From an uncultured Lachnospiraceae bacterium (GTDB lineage: Bacteria > Bacillota > Clostridia > Lachnospirales > Lachnospiraceae), in NCBI GenBank assembly GCA_947177445.1, contig CAMWUL010000022.1, forward strand, positions 1 through 44,665: DNA of 44,665 bases, given 5' to 3'. The notes below the pieces were generated by a model. That model did no database searches. It had not been told where the DNA came from and was given only the letters and a program-made list of their open reading frames with translations. Positions within the stretch are counted from its first letter, which is position 1. Each line of letters starts with the position of its first letter. Shown here one piece after another: positions 7,963-16,400 of the stretch. The position numbers and the translations under genes were made by a program.

Positions 7963-8865
7963 ATGGCAAGCAAAGAAATGGAACAATTAAAAGTAGGAAT
8001 GAAAATGATGATGGAAAAGGGATTCGCAGTAACCTTCGATGGTTCCATGGATCCCATGACGCTTCGAAATACGATTCAGGCGGCACAGGAACGCATGGCG
8101 ATTGAGCCGGATGTAACCTTTATTCCGGAAAAGATCAAAGATATGGATGCGGAAATCAGTATGCCTGCGGGCGCAAGGCAGGACGCTGTCATTATCTACA
8201 TCCATGGAGGCGGATTGATATGCGGAAACGCGGTATCTTCCAGAGGATACGCTTCCATGCTGGCAGGCGAGTCAAAGCTTCCGGTATATGCATTTTCCTA
8301 CCGCCTTGCTCCGGAAAATAAATTTCCGGCAGCAGTGGATGATTGCTTTGCGGCATACAAGGCAATTCAGGAAAAGCATCCGGATAAGCCTGTTTTCCTG
8401 ATCGGTGAGAGCGGCGGCGCATATTTGAGCATTGTAACCGCCATGAAAGCAAGGGACAATGGAATGCGGATGCCGGCGGGCGTCATTCCATATTCGCCGG
8501 TGATTGATATGAGCGGAGCCTTAAACCGTGTCAGGGAGGGAAATAAAGACTTTACGGTAACGCCGGAAGGGTTAACATGGCTGAGAGAATTTTACTGCAG
8601 TGCTGAAGAGGCAGTAAATCCGTATGTATCTCCATACTATGATGATATGCATGACATGCCGCCCATGCTGCTGGCGTGGGATGAGAGCGAATCTTTATCC
8701 GTGGATTCAGAGGATATTCAGAGGAAGCTGGAAAAGAATGGCATAGAGTGCCATGCCAAATCTTATCCGGATTGTTTCCATGCTTTTGCCACAACAGGGC
8801 GGGGGACGCCGGAGAGCATGGAAATTCTGCAGGACACAATTGCGTTTATAAATGCGCATATTTAA
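7963..8865 (+). CDS. Alpha/beta hydrolase, HSL-type esterase
   Basis: A 300-residue cytoplasmic esterase of the hormone-sensitive-lipase group. The oxyanion motif HGGG is at 81-84, the nucleophile elbow GESGG has S150, D240 in LLAWDESES is the likely acid, and a C-terminal His in CFHAFA (about 273) completes the triad. There is no signal peptide. The ribosome site AGGGAGGA precedes ATG 7963. Family members cleave short-chain esters such as acetyl groups. The next gene, 56 bp downstream, is a rhamnogalacturonan lyase, so removal of acetyl groups from pectin fragments is possible, but divergence from a TetR gene equally allows a detoxification role. Confidence 0.85.
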   Translation: MASKEMEQLKVGMKMMMEKGFAVTFDGSMDPMTLRNTIQAAQERMAIEPDVTFIPEKIKDMDAEISMPAGARQDAVIIYIHGGGLICGNAVSSRGYASMLAGESKLPVYAFSYRLAPENKFPAAVDDCFAAYKAIQEKHPDKPVFLIGESGGAYLSIVTAMKARDNGMRMPAGVIPYSPVIDMSGALNRVREGNKDFTVTPEGLTWLREFYCSAEEAVNPYVSPYYDDMHDMPPMLLAWDESESLSVDSEDIQRKLEKNGIECHAKSYPDCFHAFATTGRGTPESMEILQDTIAFINAHI

Positions 8866-8921
8866 GCTTTGAAAAACAGTTTTACTATGGAACGCAGGAC
8901 GAACCAAAATGGAGGCAGGAG

Positions 8922-11375
8922 ATGGAAGTAAGGATCAGCAGCGTAGAAAGACAAAGCGTGACTCTGGAGTGGGAGCCTGTGGCGGGGGCGGCGCTCTATC
9001 GGGTATACTGGTCGGACACGGACACGCCTGCCATGCGGTATAAGCTGATGTATGAGGGAGACGCCTGCACATACACATTGCATAAATCCACACATGTTCC
9101 CCAGTACCTTTATGGGGAGGCATGGACGGCGGAAAAGCTGCTGGAGCGCAGTGAAAAAATAAAGACGAAGGTATTTTATCATCTGGATGAGCAGCTGGAG
9201 GAGCTGAACCGGGGACTGATTGCGGTAAAGACCGGAGATGGCATTTTTCTGGGCTGGCGCATGCTGAAGCACGAGGTGAGCGGATATTGCGCCACAGGCA
9301 TGAAAGGAGCGGATTACCGCGTCTATAAAAACGGAAAGCCGCTCGCCCTGATAACGGACAGCACAAATTATCTGGATCCGGAGGGAAGGCCGGAGGATTC
9401 CTATCAGGTGGCGGCAGTCAGGGACGGCGCGGAGGAGGAAGCCTGTGAGGCAGTGAAGGCATGGAACAGCGGTGCAAATTATCTGGAGATTCCCCTGGAG
9501 ATTCCCCAGGGAGGCATGACGCCGGCAGGGGAGAGGTATACCTACTCTGCTAATGATATGAGCGTGGGTGACATAGATGGGGACGGGGAGTATGAATACT
9601 TTGTGAAATGGGATCCTTCTAATTCCCATGATGTGTCGCACAAGGGCTATACGGGCAACTGCTATATTGACTGCTATAAACTGGACGGGAGGCTTCTTTG
9701 GCGTCTGGATATGGGGGCGAACATTCGGGCGGGTGCCCATTATACTCAGTTCATGGTCTATGATTTTGACGGAGACGGCAGGGCGGAGATTTCGGTGAAG
9801 ACTGCCCCGGGTACCAGAATCACCCGCTATGACGAAAGCGGGCGGGCTGTTTCAGAGCGCTGTATCACCATGCCGGAGGCGGATCGGAGAGCGGGCTATG
9901 CGCATACGGATCATTACGCGTGCTCTGCGGAAGAATATTATGAATACATAGTGGAACGCTTTCGAACCTGGAGGCAGCATCCGGAGGTGAAAAACGGGAG
10001 TTGGCCGGATACGCTGGAGGAATGCTTTGGTATTGAGAGGCGGTATGAATATCCTCTGTCTGACCGGGATGCCAGGGAGCTGACGGATTATTTTATGGAT
10101 GTATATGCTCCTTCCAGAAGTGAGAAAAATGATCTGCGGCATTTTGAGGGATTTATTTTCCGGGGACCGGAGTATTTGACTATGTTTTCCGGGGAAGGGG
10201 AGGAGCTTGAGACCATACCCTTCCCGATACCCAGAGAGGATGACGGATTGCTGTGGGGTGATTATGCGTGGAAGCGCATTGAGCCCTGCAACAGAGTGGA
10301 CCGCTTTTTGTCCTGCGTGGGGTATCTGGACGGGGAGAGGCCTTATCTGATTATCTGCAGGGGATATTATACGCGGGCCGTCATCACGGCCTATGATTTT
10401 TTTGAACGCAGACACAGACTTAAAATGAAGGTGGACAGCGGTTATGTGCCCATGGACAATCCCTTCGCCGACCACAGCGGCAGAACCGGGACGGACCCGG
10501 TATATGGCTGTATTGCAGGACAGGGAAACCACAGTGTGGCGGTGGCGGATGTGGACGGGGATGGCTGTCATGAAATTATCTACGGCGCAGCCACCATCGA
10601 CCATGACGGCAGTCTGCTGTACTCCTCCCAGGACAGAATGCCGGACGGTGAGCTTCGCAGGCTGGGACATGGAGACGCCATGCAGGCAGCGCGCATTGAT
10701 CCGGACAGGCCGGGCATGGAAATCTTCAATGTATTTGAAGGGGGAGAGGATGTGCCTTACGGCTATGCCCTGCGGGACGGCGAAACCGGGGAGGTGCTTT
10801 TTGGAGAACGGGCCCGGGGGGATCTGGGCCGCTGCATGATCGGGGATGTGGCCGCGGGGGTCAGAGGGCTGCAGGTATGGGCTGTGGGAGTCAGGGACTG
10901 CAGGGGCAATCTGCTGGACGCGCCGGTCCTGGGCACCAATGCCAGCATCCGCTGGGCGGCGGATCTGACGACCCAGATCATAGACGGGGCGGACTATTTA
11001 AACGGAGAACATAGGGGAATGATTGTTGACAACATTCACGGCATCATGCTGCTGCCGGAGGGAACCGCCACCAACAACGGAACCAAGGGAAATCCCTGTC
11101 TGATTGCCGATCTGTTCGGAGATTTCCGGGAAGAGCTGGTGCTGCGGACAAAGGACAGCCGGGCCATCCGCATTTACACCAACACGGAGCTGACGGGCCA
11201 CAAGCTGTTCACGCTGATGCATGATACGGCTTATCGATGCGGTGTGGCCTGGCAGAACAATTGCTACAATCAGCCCTGTTATCCGGCCTTCTATTATGGG
11301 AGCGACATGGACTTTCGGTATGTGCTTCCCCAGCTGGAAGGCCAGGAGACGCAGGAAGGTAAGTGTTTGCAGTAG
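8922..11375 (+). CDS. Rhamnogalacturonan lyase, polysaccharide lyase family 11, cytoplasmic
   Basis: The 817-residue protein carries the PL11 beta-propeller. GLIAVKTGDGIFLGWRML near 98-115 is the usual family opening, followed by calcium-binding loops DIDGDGEYE (217-225) and DFDGDGRAE (281-289) and a later VADVDGDGCHE. PL11 enzymes cut the Rha-GalA backbone of rhamnogalacturonan I by beta-elimination. Unlike the secreted Bacillus YesW there is no signal peptide, so it should act on imported oligosaccharides. About 90 residues before the lyase domain look like a fibronectin-III-type domain (SVTLEWEPVAGAALYRVYW). Start ATG 8922 follows GGAGG with six bases between. GH105 further right would process its unsaturated products. 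Confidence 0.9.
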   Translation: MEVRISSVERQSVTLEWEPVAGAALYRVYWSDTDTPAMRYKLMYEGDACTYTLHKSTHVPQYLYGEAWTAEKLLERSEKIKTKVFYHLDEQLEELNRGLIAVKTGDGIFLGWRMLKHEVSGYCATGMKGADYRVYKNGKPLALITDSTNYLDPEGRPEDSYQVAAVRDGAEEEACEAVKAWNSGANYLEIPLEIPQGGMTPAGERYTYSANDMSVGDIDGDGEYEYFVKWDPSNSHDVSHKGYTGNCYIDCYKLDGRLLWRLDMGANIRAGAHYTQFMVYDFDGDGRAEISVKTAPGTRITRYDESGRAVSERCITMPEADRRAGYAHTDHYACSAEEYYEYIVERFRTWRQHPEVKNGSWPDTLEECFGIERRYEYPLSDRDARELTDYFMDVYAPSRSEKNDLRHFEGFIFRGPEYLTMFSGEGEELETIPFPIPREDDGLLWGDYAWKRIEPCNRVDRFLSCVGYLDGERPYLIICRGYYTRAVITAYDFFERRHRLKMKVDSGYVPMDNPFADHSGRTGTDPVYGCIAGQGNHSVAVADVDGDGCHEIIYGAATIDHDGSLLYSSQDRMPDGELRRLGHGDAMQAARIDPDRPGMEIFNVFEGGEDVPYGYALRDGETGEVLFGERARGDLGRCMIGDVAAGVRGLQVWAVGVRDCRGNLLDAPVLGTNASIRWAADLTTQIIDGADYLNGEHRGMIVDNIHGIMLLPEGTATNNGTKGNPCLIADLFGDFREELVLRTKDSRAIRIYTNTELTGHKLFTLMHDTAYRCGVAWQNNCYNQPCYPAFYYGSDMDFRYVLPQLEGQETQEGKCLQ

Positions 11376-11397
11376 AAATAACAGGACATGTCAATAT

Positions 11398-11431
11398 GCC
11401 TCAGTTGGATAAACCCAACTGGGGCATTTTT
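11398..11431 (+). terminator. Terminator after the PL11 gene
   Basis: GCCTCAGTTGG (11398-11408) pairs, with G-T wobbles, with CCAACTGGGGC (11415-11425). ATTTTT follows. It lies 23 bases after the PL11 stop. Confidence 0.75.
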
Positions 11432-11459
11432 GCGCAGTAAAATCCTGTTTTACTGCGCA
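11431..11459. repeat. Perfect 12-bp inverted repeat with 5-nt loop
   Basis: TGCGCAGTAAAA (11431-11442), loop TCCTG, and TTTTACTGCGCA (11448-11459). It immediately follows the PL11 terminator, its first T ending the T-run. It could act as a second terminator in the reverse direction, an RNA-stabilising hairpin or an interspersed repeat. Confidence 0.85.
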
Positions 11460-11508
11460 AAACGGCTCCTTGGATTTGCTCAACGGCTGAGAACCAGACA
11501 CTTATAGT

Positions 11509-11568
11509 ATATTTACATGGAATGTTTACAAATGTAAATATACAAAAAGTTTACATTGCATATGTAAA
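11509..11568. promoter_or_regulatory. Cluster of TTTACAT/ATGTAAA palindromes upstream of the transporter operon
   Basis: Site A: ATATTTACAT (11509-11518) and ATGTAAATAT (11532-11541), a perfect 10-bp inverted repeat with 13 nt between, itself containing a further GTTTACAAATGTAAA palindrome. Site B: TTTACAT (11550-11556) and ATGTAAA (11562-11568). More degenerate copies lie at about 11690-11710 and 11723-11736. Reiteration of one palindrome around a promoter implies a dedicated regulator, which is not encoded next to it. Confidence 0.6.
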
Positions 11569-11696
11569 AATGAATCGGAATACATGAAGATAAGAACAGA
11601 GGGGGATCATGCTACATTTTTTTAGGAAAATATGACAAAATCAACATTGTAACTTTAGTATAAATTTACAAAATGAATACATATGAAAAGTTTATA

Positions 11697-11724
11697 TTGA
11701 AATATGTAAAACAAATGATATAAT
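11697..11724 (+). promoter_or_regulatory. Sigma-A promoter of the dual-transporter operon
   Basis: TTGAAA (11697-11702), a 16-nt spacer, and a perfect TATAAT (11719-11724). The -35 box overlaps one ATGTAAA half site (TTTATATTGAAATATGTAAA) and another near-palindrome (TTAACATGTAAA) lies just after the -10, so a bound regulator would compete with polymerase. The predicted start of transcription is about 40 nt before the first gene. Confidence 0.7.
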
Positions 11725-11767
11725 TAACATGTAAAATGCAGTATACAAATTTGGAGGGTTGCATTGT

Positions 11768-14563
11768 ATGGAAAGGAATCAGAAAAGTACACTTGTATTA
11801 TGCGGCTGTGTAACAGCGGCGCTGATTATTCTGGTAGTTCTGTCACTGCTGGCTCCTCACGGTGAGGATATCCCGAGAGGAAATGCATTTGTGACTCCGG
11901 AAGGAAGAGTACAGGCAGACAGCTCCGGTATTCTTTTACAGGCAGTTGAAGCCGAGGAACCTTTACTTCTGGGGCGGGGAACTGATGCGGCCGAATGGAA
12001 ATTTACTGTGGAAGAGAGCGGCAGCTACTATCTGAGTGCAGGCTATATGGCACTGGAGGGAAACGGCCAGGAATTGGAGTTTCATATTCTGCTGGATGGC
12101 AGCAGTGTGGCGGATTCTGCAATTACACTGACCAGAATCTGGACAGACAGCGGTGAATTCCGCCGTACTGCTTCCGGAGATGAGATACGTCCTACACAGG
12201 CGGAGGCTTATCTTTGGACGGAAGAGCCCTTCCGCCTGGCAAAGAAGGAGAGAATAAAGCTGTATTTGGAAAAGGGTGAACATACCCTGACCGTGCAGGG
12301 AACCAGTCAGTCCGGCCTGTTCCGCTATCTGCGGTTCTATCAGGAAGAGTTTCCCTCTTATGAGGAATATCTCACAGCCCATTCCGATGGCAGGAAGGTT
12401 GAAAAGGATTTTTACATACAGGTGCAGGGGGAAAGCCCTTATATGAAATCTTCTTCCCAATTGTACGCGGTCTATGACCGATCCAGCCCTTATACAGTTC
12501 CGTATCACGCTACTTGCCTTCGGTATAATACCATTGGTGGAGCAAACTGGTCGGACAGCGGGCAGTGGATCGAGTGGCAGATAGAGGTGCCCGAGGATGG
12601 TCTTTACCAGCTGGGCCTTCGGTACAGGCAGGATGAAAACAAAGGACAAAGCAGTCTGCGGCGCCTGGAGATAGACGGACAGGTTCCTTTCCTGGAGGTG
12701 AGCGGGCTGACCTTTGACTATGATGTAAGCTGGCAGAATGAATTTCTGGGAAATCAGGATGCTCCATATCTGTTTTATCTGACAGCGGGCACCCATAATC
12801 TGCGGATGGAAGTAGTCTTAGGAGAAATGGAGCAGATTATCGAACAAATGCAGGAGACTCTGCAGAAGGTGAATTCTCTGTATCGCGAGATTATTATGAT
12901 AACCGGAACGGATCCGGATACCTACAGAGATTACGGTCTGGAAAGCGCCATCCCCGATTTGGAGGAAAAGCTGGCTTCTATTCTGTCAGAGCTGAATACC
13001 TATGTGGATTATCTGGAGGCTCTGTATGGAAAGGGCTGTTATTCTTCCAGAATATTGACTCAGATGACAACACAGATAACTTCATTTTGTGAGAAGCCCT
13101 ATACCATAGCCAGGAGACTCTCCGTGTTCAAAACAAATATTGAAGCGCTGGCGGAGTGGGTATTGGAATTTGAGCAGCAGCCGATGCAGATAGATTATCT
13201 GTATGCTTCCGGTGTAAGTGCCGATGCTCCCGATGCGGAAGGTAATTTCCTTAGTAAAATCGGGCATGGAATCAGAGCCTTTACAGGTTCCTTCTCCCAT
13301 TCCTACAGCGAGGTGTCTTCGGAGGGAGACGCCGGATCAGAAGTGACTCTGACAGTCTGGATGGGAAAAGGCCGCGATCAGGCGAATGTGATGAAAAGGC
13401 TGATCGATTCCTATTTTACTCCCGAGACGGGAATTGCCGTAAATATCAGCCTTGTGGAAGGCGCTTTGGTGAAGGCCACTCTGGCAGGCCAGGGGCCGGA
13501 TGTAAATATATTCACTACCAGAGGAGAGGCAATGAACCTGGCATTCAGAGGTGCAGTTGCCGAAGTGGGTTCCATGGAAGGCTTTGACGAGCTGCAGATG
13601 CAGTATGCCGGGAGTGCATTTGTACCATATGAATATAAGGACAGAATTTACGGCATTCCTGAGACGCAGGAATTCTATGTCATGTACATCAGGACGGATA
13701 TTTTTGACGAACTGAACCTTGAGATTCCCAATACCTGGCAGGAGCTGATGGCCTTGCTTCCGGTGTTGCAGGCAAACAGTCTGTCTATCGGCCTTCCGTA
13801 TGCGGATGGTTATGCAACCATGAACAACGGTATCGGGACCATTAATCTGTTCCCGACACTCCTGGCACAGCATGGGATTGATGTATACAGGGATTCTGAA
13901 GATATGGTGGTTTCCAATTTGATGATACCGGAAGCCTATGATGCGTTTAAGCAATGGATCGACTTCTATGTGCAGTATGACTTCAGCCTGTATAAGGATG
14001 ATTTTAATCGATTCAGAACAGGGGAAATGCCGGTGGTAATCTCCACCTATGGATTGTACAACAATCTGAACGAAGCCGCACCGGAAATTGCCGGGCAGTG
14101 GATCATGACAGCAATCCCCGGAACGCCTCAGGGAGCACAGATCAATCGTGCCACAAGCGCCAGCGGAACCTGCAGCATTATTCTGGAGGACTGCAGGAAT
14201 AAAGAGGAAGCATGGGAATTTTTGAAATGGTGGAACAGTGCGGAAATTCAGGAGCTGTACTCCAGGGAGATCGAGGCGGAGTTGAGTACACTGGGACGGC
14301 ATACACCTGCCAATCTGGAGGCTTTTCGGGGAAGCCTGTGGAAGGATGAGGAAAAGGAAATGCTTCTGGAGCAGTGGGAGAATGTTGTGGAGGTACCGGA
14401 GATTCCCGGCGGATATTATGTAACCAGAAACGTGGATAATGCCTTCAGGCAGGTTTACTACAACGGCGAAAATGCCAGAGATACGCTGAACTATTGGATG
14501 AATGCCGTTAATGAAGAGTTGATCCGCAAACAGTCTCAGCTGAAGGTCAGGGAGGGAGACTAA
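11768..14563 (+). CDS. Membrane-anchored solute-binding protein with two N-terminal carbohydrate-binding-like domains
   Basis: A 931-residue fusion. A short N-tail and one hydrophobic segment (about 8-29, STLVLCGCVTAALIILVVLS) act as a signal anchor. Two beta-sandwich regions resembling CBM35/CBM6-type modules follow at about 45-195 (EAEEPLLLGRG, GSYYLSAGYMALEG) and 212-350 (NWSDSGQWIEWQIEVPEDG, YQLGLRYR). A helical, probably coiled-coil segment spans about 350-490. A type-1 sugar-binding protein domain fills about 523-925 (EVTLTVWMGKGRDQANVMKR, GQGPDVNIFTTRGEA, YGIPETQEFYVMYIRTDIFD). Most binding proteins are about 450 residues, so the front half is an addition. Start ATG 11768 follows GGAGGG with nine bases. 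It is the first gene of a long operon, three bases before its permease. It likely captures oligosaccharides at the membrane; the ligand is unknown. Confidence 0.85.
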   Translation: MERNQKSTLVLCGCVTAALIILVVLSLLAPHGEDIPRGNAFVTPEGRVQADSSGILLQAVEAEEPLLLGRGTDAAEWKFTVEESGSYYLSAGYMALEGNGQELEFHILLDGSSVADSAITLTRIWTDSGEFRRTASGDEIRPTQAEAYLWTEEPFRLAKKERIKLYLEKGEHTLTVQGTSQSGLFRYLRFYQEEFPSYEEYLTAHSDGRKVEKDFYIQVQGESPYMKSSSQLYAVYDRSSPYTVPYHATCLRYNTIGGANWSDSGQWIEWQIEVPEDGLYQLGLRYRQDENKGQSSLRRLEIDGQVPFLEVSGLTFDYDVSWQNEFLGNQDAPYLFYLTAGTHNLRMEVVLGEMEQIIEQMQETLQKVNSLYREIIMITGTDPDTYRDYGLESAIPDLEEKLASILSELNTYVDYLEALYGKGCYSSRILTQMTTQITSFCEKPYTIARRLSVFKTNIEALAEWVLEFEQQPMQIDYLYASGVSADAPDAEGNFLSKIGHGIRAFTGSFSHSYSEVSSEGDAGSEVTLTVWMGKGRDQANVMKRLIDSYFTPETGIAVNISLVEGALVKATLAGQGPDVNIFTTRGEAMNLAFRGAVAEVGSMEGFDELQMQYAGSAFVPYEYKDRIYGIPETQEFYVMYIRTDIFDELNLEIPNTWQELMALLPVLQANSLSIGLPYADGYATMNNGIGTINLFPTLLAQHGIDVYRDSEDMVVSNLMIPEAYDAFKQWIDFYVQYDFSLYKDDFNRFRTGEMPVVISTYGLYNNLNEAAPEIAGQWIMTAIPGTPQGAQINRATSASGTCSIILEDCRNKEEAWEFLKWWNSAEIQELYSREIEAELSTLGRHTPANLEAFRGSLWKDEEKEMLLEQWENVVEVPEIPGGYYVTRNVDNAFRQVYYNGENARDTLNYWMNAVNEELIRKQSQLKVREGD

Positions 14564-14565
14564 TC

Positions 14566-15483
14566 ATGGAAACAAAAAAGAAGAGCAAAAACAAGATTTT
14601 AACATACTTCAGCACCTACAAAACAAGCTATCTGATGATGTTTCCATATCTCCTGTTTTTTATGGTATTTACGATTCTGCCGGTGGCAGCATCCGTTGTC
14701 CTGAGCTTTACGGATTATGATATGGTTCAGCGGCCTGTGTTTGTGGGCCTGGAAAACTATTTTCAAATATTCCTGAATGATGAATATTTCATCGTGGCCC
14801 TGAAAAATACATTGATTTTTGCCATCATAATAGGTCCGGCAAGCTACGTTATCTGCTTCCTGATTGCCTGGATGATCAATGAACTGAAACCGCTGGCAAG
14901 AGCGCTGGTAACGGCTTTGTTTTATATTCCTACCATTGTGGGCGCGGCAGGATGGAGCGTATGGCGGTTGATCTTCAGCTCCGATCAATATGGATTGATA
15001 AACGGTTTCCTGATGAAATGGGGACTGCTCAATGAGCCCATTGGCTGGCTCACAGACGAGGCCCGTATTATGCCGGTGCTGATCATTGTACAGCTGTGGA
15101 TGAGCATGGGAATCAGCTTCCTGACCTTTATCGCAGGCTTTCAGAATGTGGATAAGACACTGTATGAGGCGGGAATGATGGATGGGATAAAAAATCGTTT
15201 TCAGGAGCTTTGGTATATTACGATCCCTTCTATGGCGAATCAAATGGTTTTTGCTATTGTAATGCAGATTGTAAACTGCTTTGCTGTGGGCGAGGTGTCC
15301 TCTGTTCTGGCAGGCCTGCCCAGCACCGGATATGCGGGAGAGACAATCGTGACCCACATCATGGATTATGGAAATCTCAGATATGAATTTGGTTATGCCT
15401 GTGCGATGGGCGTGGTGCTGGTGGTAATGATGCAGTATTCCAAAAAGTTTGCCACATGGCTGATTGGCAGGATGGGGCATTAG
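14566..15483 (+). CDS. CUT1 sugar ABC transporter permease (first pair, MalF-like)
   Basis: A 305-residue integral membrane protein with about six membrane helices and the cytoplasmic EAA loop YEAGMMDGIKNRFQELWY, which contacts the ATPase. The opening YLMMFPYLLFFMVFTILPV is typical of MalF/UgpA-type permeases. It follows the solute-binding protein after two bases and precedes its partner permease. As in most Firmicutes CUT1 importers there is no ATPase gene here, so a shared MsmX-type ATPase elsewhere is expected. The EAA loop has GMMDG where most have AAxIDG, a mild deviation. Confidence 0.93.
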   Translation: METKKKSKNKILTYFSTYKTSYLMMFPYLLFFMVFTILPVAASVVLSFTDYDMVQRPVFVGLENYFQIFLNDEYFIVALKNTLIFAIIIGPASYVICFLIAWMINELKPLARALVTALFYIPTIVGAAGWSVWRLIFSSDQYGLINGFLMKWGLLNEPIGWLTDEARIMPVLIIVQLWMSMGISFLTFIAGFQNVDKTLYEAGMMDGIKNRFQELWYITIPSMANQMVFAIVMQIVNCFAVGEVSSVLAGLPSTGYAGETIVTHIMDYGNLRYEFGYACAMGVVLVVMMQYSKKFATWLIGRMGH

Positions 15484-15494
15484 GAGGTGCTGGA

Positions 15495-16391
15495 ATGAGA
15501 GAAAAAAAGCAGGCAAAAAGGTTTACGCTGGGAAAAAAGAAAATGGGAATGAATAACAGGCGTTCGAAAATTGGAAACGGCTTTGTGATTCTGCTGCTGC
15601 TTTTGCTGGGGGCATTTATGGCTTTTCCGCTTTACTATACACTGATTCAGTCCCTGAAGCCCTCGGAAGAGCTGTTCCAGTTCCCGCCCAGGCTCTACGT
15701 GCTCAGACCTACGCTGGAGCATTATACGGAGCTGTCTCAGCTGATGTCCAACATGTGGGTGCCTTTTTCAAGATATCTGTTTAATACGTTGTTTGTAACC
15801 CTGGCGGGTACGATTTTTCATGTGCTGTTTGCGGGAATGGCGGCTTATCCTCTTGCAAAGCATAAATTTCCGGGGAGGGACGCGCTGTTTGCGGTGATTT
15901 TGCTGGGGCTGATGTTTGTGGGACAGGTAACCTTCCTGCCCAGCTTTATCATTATCGCCAAGCTGAATATGCTGAATACATACTGGGCGTACATATGTCC
16001 CAGCATTGGAGCTTCCCTTGGACTGTTCCTGATCAAACAATTTATTGAACAGATTCCGGATGCGTTGATAGAAGCGGCCAGAATAGACGGAACCAATGAG
16101 TGGAGAGTCTATTTTCAGATTGTAATGCCGAACATAAAACCGGCTATTCTGACAGTGTTTATTTTCCAGTTTGTCAATATTTGGAACGGTCTGTCCAAGG
16201 AGCTGGTTTACGAGGAGCAGCTGAAGGTGGTGAAGGTAGCCCTGGAACAGGTCAGCGCATCTAATGCGTATGCCAGAATGGGGTCCGGTATGGCAGGGTC
16301 GGTTCTGCTTATGATTCCGCCGATCGTTGTGTTCATCCTGATGCAGAGAAACGTAGTGGAGACCATGACCTTTGCAGGAATGAAAGATTAG
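15495..16391 (+). CDS. CUT1 sugar ABC transporter permease (first pair, MalG-like)
   Basis: A 298-residue permease with six predicted membrane helices and a canonical EAA loop, EAARIDGTNEWRVYFQIVMP. ATG 15495 is chosen because TAGGAGGTGC precedes it; the open frame upstream overlaps the first permease and has no ribosome site. The usual C-terminal motif ends FAGMKD (MalG proteins often end with GAVKG). With the preceding permease it forms the import channel for the CBM-fused binding protein. Confidence 0.93.
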   Translation: MREKKQAKRFTLGKKKMGMNNRRSKIGNGFVILLLLLLGAFMAFPLYYTLIQSLKPSEELFQFPPRLYVLRPTLEHYTELSQLMSNMWVPFSRYLFNTLFVTLAGTIFHVLFAGMAAYPLAKHKFPGRDALFAVILLGLMFVGQVTFLPSFIIIAKLNMLNTYWAYICPSIGASLGLFLIKQFIEQIPDALIEAARIDGTNEWRVYFQIVMPNIKPAILTVFIFQFVNIWNGLSKELVYEEQLKVVKVALEQVSASNAYARMGSGMAGSVLLMIPPIVVFILMQRNVVETMTFAGMKD

Positions 16392-16400
16392 GAGGCGGAA

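Noticed and set aside
8748..8921. Longer N-terminus for the rhamnogalacturonan lyase
   Set aside because: It would overlap the esterase gene and the extension has no ribosome site or domain.
11431..11459. Inverted repeat as the end of an insertion sequence
   Set aside because: The arms are only five bases apart and there is no transposase gene between or beside them.
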